Below are positions 1-13,000 of a stretch of DNA of 64,000 nucleotides, piece by piece. The first letter of the stretch is position 1; each line of letters begins with the position of its first letter. Source of the DNA: Mactromeris polynyma (lineage: Eukaryota > Mollusca > Bivalvia > Venerida > Mactridae); contig JASFXZ010000003.1 in the NCBI GenBank assembly GCA_032209605.1, forward strand, positions 28,484,762 to 28,548,761. Reading direction: 5' to 3'. The notes under the pieces were generated by a model. That model was given only the letters and a program-made list of their open reading frames with translations, ran no database searches and was not told the DNA's origin. The position numbers were made by a program, and so were the translations under genes.

Positions 1-335
1 TAACTTGAACAATCCTGGTAGTGGGTCACCAAAGGCATGTATGCAAAATTATGGTGAAATCAGTCCAGTGTTTCTGACATGAAAACTTTTAAAGTTCCCT
101 CTATATGTAAAGACCAGCCCAGCTCCTGGTGGTAATTTTTTTTTATCACTTCAACAATCTTTGTAGAAGGCCACCGTGTTAAACAACATTTGTGTGAAAT
201 GAGAATAACTGGTTCATGACTATCCAAGAAACATTCATGCTAAATTTCATCAACTTCAGCCAATTGGAGAAGATGTTGTTTGAAGAAAATGTGAACGGAC
301 AGACAACACACCAAATGATGACGCATGGTTGGTAA
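1..335 (+). repeat. Dispersed intronic repeat, family A (partial copy)
   Basis: Shares with 4200-4865, 9457-9920, 11490-11860 and 61575-62090 the phrases GAACAATC-TGGTAG-GGGTCACC, a CTCCTGG(T/C)GG tract and a GTGTGAA(A/G)T tract about 140 bp apart. It ends in a GAACGGACAGAC tail. No coding potential is seen. It is cut by the window start. The family is recognised only by comparison within this window. Confidence 0.55.
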
Positions 336-481
336 TTACAATAAACAAATTAACTTCCACATAAATGTATATGCAGCACAACATATGCATTGACTTGTTA
401 CACATTTTCAAATACCAGATAAATTCAGCCTAAAATACTTTTATTGGTTAACTAAGATTTTCTGTTTCAAATGAATTTAAT

Positions 482-590
482 GATAAATACAGTCGGACTT
501 AGTTCATTCAAATTCATTGGGTCAAAATTTATATTAATAAATAATGGTTTCCAATAGCCCATTTCATTTTGACATGCATGATACCAACAT
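482..590 (+). repeat. Dispersed repeat, family B copy
   Basis: Contains the series CAAATTCATTGGGTC-AAATTT-AATA-CCCATTTCATTTTGAC. The same ordered words occur at 39424-39500 (plus) and 63885-63990 (minus), where a cleaner version reads AATTTGTCGGGTCC then AATAACCCATTTCAATTTGA. Function unknown; probably a short mobile-element remnant. Confidence 0.45.
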
Positions 591-797
591 ATTCGGATAG
601 CAGGTTGTCAAATAAATGAGCTCCGTCAGTAACAAGAATTGATTTTCTGAGAATTTCCGCACACTCATCCAGGAGCTCCAATCTCTTTCATTAGGAAAAT
701 CAAAATTTCTGTTGAAAGAATAGTAGGTAAGAGACAAGAATAGTCCAGCAAAAAATAATTAATTCCTAGACAGAATAATGTTAACACTAAAACCTAC

Positions 798-1031
798 CAG
801 GTTGAAAATATTTTTCATCGCATGTACACACACCATTCATTTCATCTAAGCTGCTATAACAGACATTATCTCCATCACATTCATGGTTAACACAGAAATC
901 CGGTGCACTCTCACAATTGTTGCCATGGAAACCATTAGGACAGTCACAGCTGTAAGGAGAGGAGCTCCCTGGTGGATTATCATCACAGGATCCACCATAA
1001 GCACATATGTAAGGATGAAGTTCACAATAAT
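798..1031 (-). CDS. Polydom-like gene exon: one complete EGF plus the first part of another
   Basis: 234-nt phase 1-1 exon, 78 residues, last of the resolved exons. The first EGF runs from YCELHPYIC through YGGSC and YSCDC to GFHGNNC, giving six cysteines. The second starts FCVNHECDGDNVC and reaches VCTCDEKYFQP, so its last cysteine must lie in the next exon, off the window. The acceptor is TTGATTGCAG and the donor GTAGGTTT. The split codon joins the upstream exon as GAT (Asp). The longer open frame reading through to 787 includes intron sequence and is not used. Confidence 0.85.
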
Positions 1032-4000
1032 CTGCAATCAAAATTGAATTAAGTTAATCATTAAATATTGCTCAGATTAAAACAATCATTAGTAGTTGGG
1101 GGGTGAAGGGTGCCAGACTCCTAAACAATGTTTTTTCTTCACTACAATGTCTTGTGTGCATTCTAAAAATTTGGGGGAAATCCCTAATCTTATTTTCCAT
1201 TTATTTTGTATGATATTTTACTCCTCAAGGGAAGCACATTATCAATATTAGTATATGTATAAAACTAGAAATGTGTCAAAGACACGGATGCCTCCGCTTT
1301 GTGATATGTAACAAAGAAATGAGTGTTTATTTGAGATATTTCTTTGAAATATACAAATATATTGTAGAAATAGACAACATACTCAAGAAACAAATTTTGT
1401 GTTTCTAGTAACAGTGACCTTCACCTTGGACCAAATAGGCTTTATACATTGTCTTTTTATGGTCATCACATGTGCCAAGTTATTTTGAGATACTTCCAGC
1501 CATAATAAAGTTATAGCCCAGACAAGAAGATTCTTTTTTTAGTAACATTGACCTTGATCTTGAACCTAGGAGGATGGGTGTTGCACAGGACACATCATCT
1601 TTTGGTGATCACACACACCCACAATAAATATGATTATGATTATGAACAACATCACCTTAACTGGTAGCAGACATTCATCTACCAGTTACAATTACCACTG
1701 GGACTTATACTTTCTCAGAAACTGAGCTAAACGCAATATTTTACATTGAAATGAGAATATTCTAATAAACAATGATAAATTAATTGATAATAAACTTACC
1801 TTCATCTTTATCACAGTTATACCCAATATATCCTTCATCACACTCACAAGTATAACTCACTGCTCCATAGGATGTACATTCTCCATTAGAACAAGGATTC
1901 GGACTGCAAGGGTCGCTTGTTGCATCACAACTATACAACAATAATGATTAAATATATTCATTTTACATTAATTGTGTAATTAAAATTATTACAAATTACA
2001 TTTATCACTCTGTTGATGCTTCCTGGGTTTCTTCCCACAACTCTCGCCTAATTTAAGGACAGTGAAAATAGCGTATTATTTAAGGTCAGTGAAAATAACA
2101 ACAAATCTTGCCTTGACTGGATTCAACCCCATCATCTTCATATCAGGATTTTAGCCCTCTGTATACATCAGTTAACCATCTCACTTATATAACAACAATG
2201 ATAACAATGACAATAATCAAAACTGTGATGAACTAACGGGACAGCACCTCATTGATATTTTTTGTTTTCTATAATGCCATAAGTACCATGCATTTTTGGA
2301 GCTAAATTTATGCAAATCATTTCACACATTCATGCAGTGTAATACACATTATAAACTGAACTGAGTTAAACTCTTTAATAAGTGAGAAATCTATGACTGC
2401 AGTAGCTGCTGGTAAATGCTGTTGAGATATTTGCTGCTGGATGCTGTGATACCTATCAGTTAGGTCCAATGAGGAGTTACGCAGGAAATGACATTTTGTT
2501 GAAAGGCTACAGATTCAGAATACATGTATGTGAACATTTCAAAATATCATTATACAAATAATCATATAGAAAAACCTTTGAACAATTAATTAATATTAAC
2601 AAACGAATGTATACATTGAATGAAATTTTATAAATAATCGTCAGAAGGAAATGCACGTTATAAACATTAGATGAGCAACAAATGCAACAAATAAACAAGA
2701 TCAAAACTCCACACTTACAAGAAACCACTGTAACCTCCTGATGATGGACAAATACATTCAAAACCATTAATTTTATCCTTGCATTCAGAATCTTCAATGC
2801 ATCCAGCTGTATCACATTCATTCTTTATGTCCTGTTCACAATCATCACCAGCAAAGCCTGCACACATGCAACATAAGTTTGTTGTGAGAAACATACACAA
2901 CTCTATGGCACTCTTTACATTCTATACTCAAAGCATATAGTGCATATGTATCAATTTTGTACAACTTTTCTATTAACATTTTAATCATTTGAAGTCATCG
3001 GTTTAACCTTACTGCAAATCATATGGGATCTAGATACCAATATATTGTTAAAATTTTATACAAATTTACAGAAGATGAAATGCATAAAAATAGCCCCTCA
3101 ATATTCAATGCAACTTTCATAAGAACTTTACTTGTACATGTATTCATTATGATAATGAGCATTAATGCCTGTATGATTTTAACAATAATCATAAAACTTC
3201 AATAGATTTACCTTTTACACACATTTGTTCCGAATGTTTTCCACTTGTACCATCTTCAAGCGGATTTAATTCAGCCTCTGTCAAGGTCTCATTATAAAAG
3301 AAACATCCAGTGTTTAAGCCTAAATCAACAAAGGATGCTTCAACACAATCTGGATTATCTATACACAGATTATCACACTCCTCTTGATTGACCCCTTGCT
3401 CATAACCAATAAGTTTTGCAGTAGACAGTGTCCCAACATGAGTTCCAGTAATCACAATCATACTACATTCATCATATTCTACAAAAGAAACATAAACAAA
3501 GGATAATCTACAATACTGTTGAGTTAAAGTGTGTCATCTACAAATGATAAGAAGTCAATACATGTTAAACAGGTTAGAAAAATCATTATTCTACAAGTGA
3601 ATTGCAAGTAGATGTAGGCACTCACATGTCCTTTACGGTATCAGTACAAACAAGAGATGCTGCATTGTCATACCACCAGGTTTCTATTAGTATTTGTTTC
3701 ATTTACATTTCATCTCATCCCTTCAGCAGAGAAAGGGAGAAGTGGGGACAAATTAGGGAGAAATGGATGCGGCATTATTGATTTTGTTCATTGTAACACT
3801 ACACCTAAATTACTATTGTTTGATAGTTGTGAAACATACAATTAAACATGAAGTGCATAGCTTCTTGTCAGTTGATGTTTTACATGTTTCCAGACAGTAA
3901 CTTAAGCGTGCAAGTTTTAGCCGTGTGATTATGTGTATTATTTGTTTTGATCTAGAAAAGTCTCAAAAAGTAAACATTTTCTACTTGTTTTCTTATTTTC

Positions 4001-7000
4001 TATGGCCTGTTTACCTACAAAAACTTTATAAGAAACTGGCCTGACTTCTTAATGTTACACAACAAAAATCCTCAAATACTAAAAAATATCAATGCACTGC
4101 AAATCAAATCCATTACAATTGCTGTCAAATTAACATCAATATCAAGTACGACTAGAAGATGTTTTTTAAAAAAGAAAGCACATGTCTTCCCCATTGCACA
4201 GCCGTAGAGCTCATCTACTTCAGAGTCCTATCAACTTGTGAAGTTTGAAGACTCTTGGTCAAATGGATTTTAAGGTATGGAGCAGAAACCGATTTGACAT
4301 TTACAACCCATGTGACCACCACCTGTGACCAGGTGACCCCTAAAACAGTGGGGGTCATCTACTCACGAAGTCCAATCATCTGATGAAGTTTGAAGACTAT
4401 GGGACAAAGGGTTCTTGAGGTATTGAGCGGAAACATATTTCACCCTGTGACCTTGACCTTTGACCCATAATTTGAACAATCTTGGTAGAAGATCACCTTA
4501 TGATCATTCAGGTGATATCACATCAAAATTGGGTGTGTGGTTTTTCAGAAGAAGATTTTTGAAGTTTCAGCTATAATACATATAGGAAAAGTGGCTCCGC
4601 CCCTGGCGGCCATGTTTTTTGATGAATCTAAATAATTTGAACAATCTTGGTAGAGGGTCCCCTAGTGAAGGACCATCTGTGTGAAGTTATATCAACAATG
4701 GATATGGAATTTTTGATACAAAGATACACATACAGGAAAAATGACTTCGCCTCCCCCCTGGCGGTCATGTTGTTGACATATCAAAAATATTTGAACAATC
4801 TTGGTAGATGGTCAAGAAGATTTTTGAAGTTTCCACAATATACATATAGGAAAATTGAATGGTGAGGGGCATAAAAGCATCTTATTTTGTTTTAAGACCA
4901 TGCAATTAAACAAATGTCCAAAATCAGAACTCTACTCGATTTGCAGTAATAATGATTCATGAAAAATAACCTTTATTGAATTGTATAACCGCTATTTGTT
5001 TCAAGAAGTCATTAATGGGCAAGTAATGAATTAAATCACCAATTATTATCATTTAAATTGCGTTTCTGTAAATGTCTTTGCATTCAAAGAAAAAAAGGGC
5101 TCTGGTTTATCCAATACCATGTGGATGACAACAGTAGATAACAGTAATTAAATGCGATTAAAAAACTCTGCAACGATGCTACTAATTGGAAAAATTGTTG
5201 TGAGCATGGCATGCATGGTTGGGGAAGACTACCCACTCCCCCTAAAATCTCAACCGATTTAAACCGGAACATTTTCACCCATGTATTTGTTGCATGTTTA
5301 GTCATTTTTTTCAGTAAGAGCTCAAACAAATTAGACTAGAATTCATGCAAAAACAACAACTGACTGAAACTCTGTGAGATACCATTAAACCTGAATGTCA
5401 TGAAAAAATATGTGTATCGGTATTGAGTTGTTTTTTCCATGAAGCTTGTTGAATTTCAATCAGAGGTTGCTGAGAAATAGCAGATACATAATAATATGCA
5501 TAAATTATCATGGTAGGGAAAAATACGATGAAGATTTGTTGATTTCCATTATAAGTGGTTCTTGAGAAATAGGACAATAATTTATCTGCAAAATCAACAA
5601 AGGCCATTAATCTGTAGCAAAAGGTTGCACCACAATGTCATGATATCATTCACATCTCCTCATAGTAGGGAAGATTGCCATCAAATTCTGTTGGAAGACA
5701 ATCAGTTGTTGCTCAGAAAAAAGATTAACACAATGATAATAATTGCAAAACAAATACCTGTACTGCATTCACAGGTATAATCACGAATTCCTGAACCCTT
5801 TATACATGTTCCCCCATTTTTGCATGGGTTTCCATCACAGATATGGTTTGCATCCTGACAAGTAATTCCATGGTAACCTTCATCTAAAATGTGTAATCAG
5901 TAATAATGAAAATAAACATCTGATTCATAAATAATCCAGAATTAGTTTTAGTTTACAACTATTTATTTTCCATTGACTGTAAAACAAGTTGGTACAATAT
6001 ATCTTAATTACTCTAGATTTCAGCTTCCTGAATAGCTAACCTTTACTTGCACCAAATTCAGGCATTGGGAAGACCATGGAATAATCAGCCATAACTAGAT
6101 GCTAATACAACACCTTCAAATAAAGAGTCCTGGCCCCAAGTTAACAAAGAAAGCGTTTTCGGTAAACTGTACGAACAGCCATGTTTTCAAAATAACTAGA
6201 AAAATATTGCTAAATATAGTTAAGATATATAAGCAAAGTAATTCTAACTAAATTGACATTCACCTTGAAAAGAAACATAAAAATTAGGAATTTTTATGAA
6301 AACTTGAGGCTGTTTTAGGAATTTTGTCACTTTTTTAGGAACTTTTTGCTAAACTTCAAACAAGAGTGCCAAACTGTCACAAAATACGCCCGATATAAGT
6401 CAGAGGTCAGAGTTAAAACAAGACAAATTTTAGGTAATTTCTAAAATCAAAGGGTGATAACTCCCGGGTGAGATGAGCGATATGGCTGGTTATCGAACTT
6501 GGCCGAGATAGTATGCTCACAATCATTTTCACAAAGTTAATTGAAGATCATATGAAAACTGTTTGACTTAGAGAGCAGACAAGGCTAATTTGGCCAATTT
6601 TGGATAATTCAAGGGCCATAATTCCAAAGTGCCTGAGTTGATGTGGCTGGTTAACGAACTTGGCCGAGATATTATGCCCACATACATTTTCACAAAGTTT
6701 GGTAAAGATCGGATGAAAACTGTTTGACTTGGAGAGCGGACATCGCTAATTTGACCAATTTTGGATAATTCAAGGGCCATAATTCCGAAGTGCCTCGGTG
6801 ATGTGGCTGGTTATCAATCTTGGCGGAGATATTATGCTCAAAACATTTTCACAATGTTCGGTAAAGATCGGATGAAAACTGTTTGACTTAGAGAGCTGAC
6901 ATCGCTAATTTGGCCAATTTTGGATAATTCAAGGGCCATAATTCCAAAGTGCCTGAGTTGATGTGGCTGGTTAACGAACTTGGCCGAGATATTATGCCCA

Positions 7001-10000
7001 CATACATTTTCACAAAGTTTGGTAAAGATCGGATGAAAACTGTTTGACTTGGAGAGCGGACATCGCTAATTTGACCAATTTTGGATAATTCAAGGGCCAT
7101 AATTCCGAAGTGCCTCGGTGATGTGGCTGGTTATCAATCTTGGCGGTGATATTATGCCCACAAACATTTTCACAAAGTTTGGTAAAGATCGGATGAAAAC
7201 TGTTTGACTTGGAGAGCGGACATCGCTAATTTGACCAATTTTGGATAATTCAAGGGCCATAATTCCGAAGTGCCTCGGGTGATGTGGCTGGTTATCAAAC
7301 TTGGCGGAGATATTATGCCCGCAAACATTTTCACAAAGTTTGGTAAAGATCGGATAAAAACTGTTCGACTTGGAGAGCGGACATCGCTAATTTGATCAAT
7401 TTTGGATAATTCAAGGGCCATAATTCCGAAGTGCCTCGGGTGATGTGGCTGGTTATCAAACTTGGCGGAGATATTATGCCCACATACATTTTCACAAAGT
7501 TTGGTAAAGATCGGATGAAAACTGTTTGACTTAGAGAGTGGACATCGCTAATTTGGCCAATTTTGGACAATTCAAGGGCCATAATTCCAAAGTGCCTGGG
7601 GCAATGTGGCTGGTTATCAAACTTGGCCGAGATATTATGCCCACAAACATTTTCACAATGTTTGGTAAAGATCGGAAGAAAACTCTTTGACTTAGAGAGC
7701 GTACAAGGCTTATTTGGCCAATTTTGGATAATTCAAGGGCCATAATTCCAAAGTGCCTGGGGCGATGTGGCTGGTTATCGAACTTGGCCGAGATATTATG
7801 CCCACAAATATTTTCACCAAGGTTGGTAAAGATCGGATGAAAACTCTTTGACTAAGAGAGTGGAAACCATGTGGACGCCGCCCGCCCGCCACGGGTGTTC
7901 CCATAATACGTCCCGTTTTTCAAATCAAGATAAAGTTTCTTTCAAATTTTCCAAAATTTGCTATGCTAAGCTAAATCTTACATTATATGATAGATATGGT
8001 CATTATGCAAATTTCCCACACCTATAAATTCAAATTTCATATTTATTTAGAAAGATATGGTAACTGATAAGTAATGATCGATTATTGAAAATGAATCCTG
8101 ATATCATCTCAATCAGTTTAAGTAATAAGTGTAATAAAAATAATTTCTCAACAAAAATGTTTTTCACAATGATGAGTGGAAGATTGTAAGATAGTTTCAT
8201 TAATGAGAAGTACTGGATAAAGTATTCAGTTGCTTTAAGAAAATGGTAAATATTTTTTGGGATAAGCTTGATCTAGATCATTGAGCCTCAACTGTTCTCC
8301 TCAGTGTATCATAACAGATGCACAGATGTTCAGCCGTACTTTGTACAGTACAATGTCAGAAAATAACAAATTTAAGCTATGTGATGTTGAGTGAGGAATA
8401 AACTTTTGCTCATACTTTGATCAATAGCAATGATTCTTGGAAGGTGACTATTTTTAATAATCCTCTTCTTTAAAATGCCATCAATCCGCTCTCCTCTCGG
8501 AATCAGCCCCATCACACACACTCATGCTCCATCGATATACATTTTATAAAGTTAGACTCAAAAACCTTCTGAACTGTTTTCGAGAATCAGTTTAATATAA
8601 ACATCTAGGTCTTTAGGTATTTCTATTTTAGGAGATATTAATGCGCTAGAAATTCATAGACCAAAAAGTAGTACCATATTGACACCAGTTATCAATTTTG
8701 ACACTGTAAATATCATGAAGGCTATGGGGTGAAACAAAGTAGTATAACAGTGTGGTTGTTAGCAGTCTGGAGGCATAACTACATAGACACACTAACATGG
8801 TGAACTCCATTGACCCTCACCTGGTCCAGATGGAATACAGTCCAGTAAATTTCTCAATGAAATGATTCAGTCTGTAAATTCTTCTGCAGAAATGAATAAA
8901 ATGAGTCCATATTTTCAGTCAGTTTACAAGCAAGTCAATTGAATTTTAAATTGTACTGATCAATGTATGTTTTGATTCTTTTGCTATTTTTTATTGTTTG
9001 ATTTTTATATGTTTTTATAGTTGTTAAATGGGGTAATGAACTCAGTCCAATTATTTTCAGTGTTATACATATGCTTTCATATCTTAGACCAGCAAAATTT
9101 TACAGAATTTACATTTCATGTTATTTCTATGAATACCATAAGTGCATGAAGTAGGATTTAGTTTTGGCAAGTAATCTTTTTAGTAACTTTTCTGTGGACA
9201 GGTAAACTTTTCTGTGATTCAAGCAATGATTGTTTTATCATTAATGCATCAATTAACCCTTTCACCATAAGGAAGTAGGCTTATCAGTAGTTTACACCAA
9301 TTAAGGCAAGGCTAATTAATTGAAATTAACTTGTTTAAATTATGCTGTTCATTTGAATTGAGGTTGACATCTGTCAAAACATTACTTTGATTTGTATGAA
9401 AGGTGTTCCCATGTAGGTATCTCTTCTTTAAGATAATAAGGAGGCTTTCAAGAGAACAAGAGGCCCATGAGGGCCTGACGCTCTACAAACTACATTGTGC
9501 TACATGGACCTTTGATAAGCATTTTTCTGGACAAGAAATTTTTCAAAGATATTTCCTATAAAACTCTACAGAAAACTTGTGACCCCTGAGCAGCGCAGGT
9601 TTTGACCTCAGAGGCATAATTTGAGCAATCTTGGTAGGGGACCCCTAGACAACCTAAGTATGAAAGGTCTGGGCCTTATGGTTCTCGATAAGAAGATATT
9701 TAAAGTTTTCAATTTCAAAATCTATTTTTAACTTTGAAACAACTTTGGAAGAGGACCACCCAAGGGAAGTTCCTGTGAAGTTTAGTCACACTTGACCAAA
9801 CAGTTTAGGTGGAGATGTCGTTTGAATGAACAGATTCCTGCACATTAGGACACACACACACAACCGACAATTCCCCATGAAATAAGTTCTCTGGCCTTTG
9901 GCCAATAGAGCTAAAAACAGCTCCATTTTTACACACACAAAAAACAATAGTGCTGACTTATGATAATAAAACTGAAAACATTCAAAGAGCTGTAATAAAC

Positions 10001-13000
10001 ATTATTAGATTAGCATCTAACAAAAACAAACATACCACAGTCACATGCCCGCTTGTTATACACTAAAGAACAGTCTCCATGATCACTGCAGAAAGTTCTG
10101 TTACAATCTGTAAAACACAACATCATCAATATAACTGAGACCACAAATAAACATACAAGCAAGAAAATACCAACATAAAATTCAGCCATAGAAAACATCA
10201 AATATGTAGAGACACATACATATGTTAAACCATTTTGACACCCATAACAATAAAAAAGACATTTGTATCTATGTTTGATATGAGAACACTGATTGGGGTG
10301 TGACAGAGACTATGGTTAAGTTCTGAAAATATCAAAACCAAGTTCAGATATTCTTTATGATATTGATGTCAGTTTCAATAATAAAAGTACACATTTAAAA
10401 TTATAGATTCTTGAAGTAAAATGGTATAATTGGACACTATCCAAACTTTAAATGCATCACTTGATTACTTGGTAGTCAGTGGAAAGATTATGCAGTTAAT
10501 CAGTAAAACAATTAATGATTCCTATCCTAACAATATGTCATAAGAAATAGAAATCCTAGATATTTCAAGAAAAATAAAATATACAAATCATTGAATAGTG
10601 GTATAACACATGCGGTTTACACAGAGCAAAACTGCCTTAAAATAAAAAACATATGGAATAACACTACACTGTGTCAAAAAGACAATCATTATTCTTTCAT
10701 TCAGTTACCTTTTATGAAAAAAATGAAAACTATTAATACTCACAATCTACTATATCTGTACAGTTGTCAGGGCTAATACTTCCGCTACTTTGAGATTGCT
10801 TGGTATCAGCACATCTTTCACATTTGGTTTGTGCAATCACGTTTTGATAGAAATTCACTGGACACGGAGTACAAATAGTGTTGATAAATCCGGAGTTGGA
10901 GTAAGTTCCAATTGGACATGGTGCTGTTGTAATAAATATGAGAGATTTACAATTTCATCATCAAGTACAATAGCATGATTCCAATCTAATTGACTGAAAA
11001 ATGACAAATTCTAATATCAGGTGAAACTAAATTCAAATCATACTCCCTCCATAAAGTTTTCACTTTTATTGAAATAGCATTAGTCAAGGTCAACTACGAT
11101 CAGACAAAACATTGTTTACATTGTATCAGTTGTTTAATACTGTTGAAGAAAAATATTGACGCCTCATGCTTACATAGTGCATGAATACCTACAACAGAAT
11201 TTTTTGTTCAACATAGGATCCACCTCAAAATGGTCACACAGGAAACTAGTTTGCCTTATTTCAATGATTAATGCACAAAGTATTATAGTGTTCATTTAAT
11301 AACATCAAATCATTCTGTTTACATCCTACGTCACATAAAAAAAATTCAGCTGCATAAAATCATTAGCCATTGGTTATTTCAGTACTGTTTCACATCACTA
11401 GGTCTTGAATATTTCAAACCGATCACATGAAACTACTCAATTTCCGGATATCTGCCGAGAGTTTTTACTAAGTCAGAGCAATATTAATTTTCTTGCGTAC
11501 CAGACCAGGATTTCCCCTGTTTACACCAGTGCTGATAGACTCGGCTCCTTGCGGCCGTATGTTTTGATGAAGCAAAATACTTCGAACAATCATTGTAGAG
11601 GGTCAACCAAGGAACATATAAGTTATATCAAGTTTCCACTAGATCTTTATGCAAAGAGAAAAATGGCTTCGCCCCTGGCAGGCATGTTTTTCGACAAATC
11701 CAAATTAATTGAACAAATCTTGTTAGAGGGTCACCCTAGGATTATTTGTGTGAATAGTGGGTTAGTTTCGGCAGTTTTGAGAAAATTTTGAAGTTACCAC
11801 TATATACATATAGGAATGGTAGTCCTGTCCCCTGGTGGGCATGTTTTCAGACAAATCCATATATTTCAATTTATAGTGACATAAACATTTTTGAGAAAAC
11901 AGAAGAGTTACCATAGCATCCTTCTTCAGATTCCACAGCCTCCATGCCTACAGTTGACCAAGACGGCAAACATTCACGACATTCTGCTTTATTTTTCCAA
12001 AATTGATTCTCAGAACACGGGGTACAAGGGTAGAATCCATTTTCAGATATAAAGCCTGGTGGACAAGTTTCTGTAAAACATAGAACATTACAATATATTC
12101 ACCACTAAAATTTAGATTGACTGCAAACAAAGATCTATGACTATAGTCCATTTTGGTCACTCAAGTGTCTCCACTTACTGAACCATACATCAATGACTCC
12201 ATAAACCACTAACTGAATAATTCATCATTCATACCCATACACCACTTACTGAACCATACATCAATGACTCCATAAACCACTAACTGAACAATTCATCATT
12301 CACACCCATACACCACTAACTGAACCATACATCAATGACTCCATAAACCACTAACTGAACAATTCATCATTCACACCCATACACCACTAAATGAACAAGT
12401 CATCATTCACACCCATACACCACTAACTGAACAATTCATCATTCACACCCATACACCACTAACTGAACAATACATCATTCACACCATACACCACAAACTG
12501 AACAATTCATCATTCACACCCATACACCACTAACTGAACAATACACCAATGACTCAATACACCACTAACTGAACAATACATCATTCACACCCATACACCA
12601 CTAACTGAACAATTCATCATTCACACCCATACACCACTAACTGAACAATTCATCATTCACACCCATACACCACTAACTGAACAAAACATCATTCACACCC
12701 ATACACCACTAACTGAACAATTCATCATTCACACCCATACACCACTAACTGAACAATACATCAATGACTCCAAACACCACTAACTGAGCAATACATCATT
12801 CACACCCATACACCACTAACTGAACAATACATCATTCACACCCATACACCACTAACTGAACAATTCATCATTCACACCCATACACCACTAACTGAACAAT
12901 ACATCAATGACTCCAAACACCACTAACTGAGCAATACATCATTCACACCCATACACCTCTAACTGAACAATACATTGATGACTCCATACACCACTAACTG

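Larger units (their letters stand above)
5884..10035. other. Intron with a tandem-repeat mobile element and dispersed repeats
   Basis: Holds the pearl-like element at 6361-7920 and a family A repeat at 9457-9920. The stretch 7921-9456 is AT-rich and shows no gene, RNA or repeat that I can identify. Confidence 0.5.

Noticed and set aside
2507..2821. 104-residue minus-strand frame overlapping an EGF exon
   Set aside because: It is a different frame from the exon and runs into the intron; the EGF cysteines are in the other frame.
3189..3211. Extension of the PAN exon reading frame past the donor
   Set aside because: A consensus donor at 3211-3210 keeps phase 1 and joins the EGF tail; the extension is intron.
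6568..7904. Series of 70-83-residue minus-strand open frames starting MALELSKIG
   Set aside because: They are translations of the ~161-bp core repeats of the pearl-like element.
11405..11791. 128-residue plus-strand open frame
   Set aside because: It overlaps a dispersed family A repeat and has no domain.
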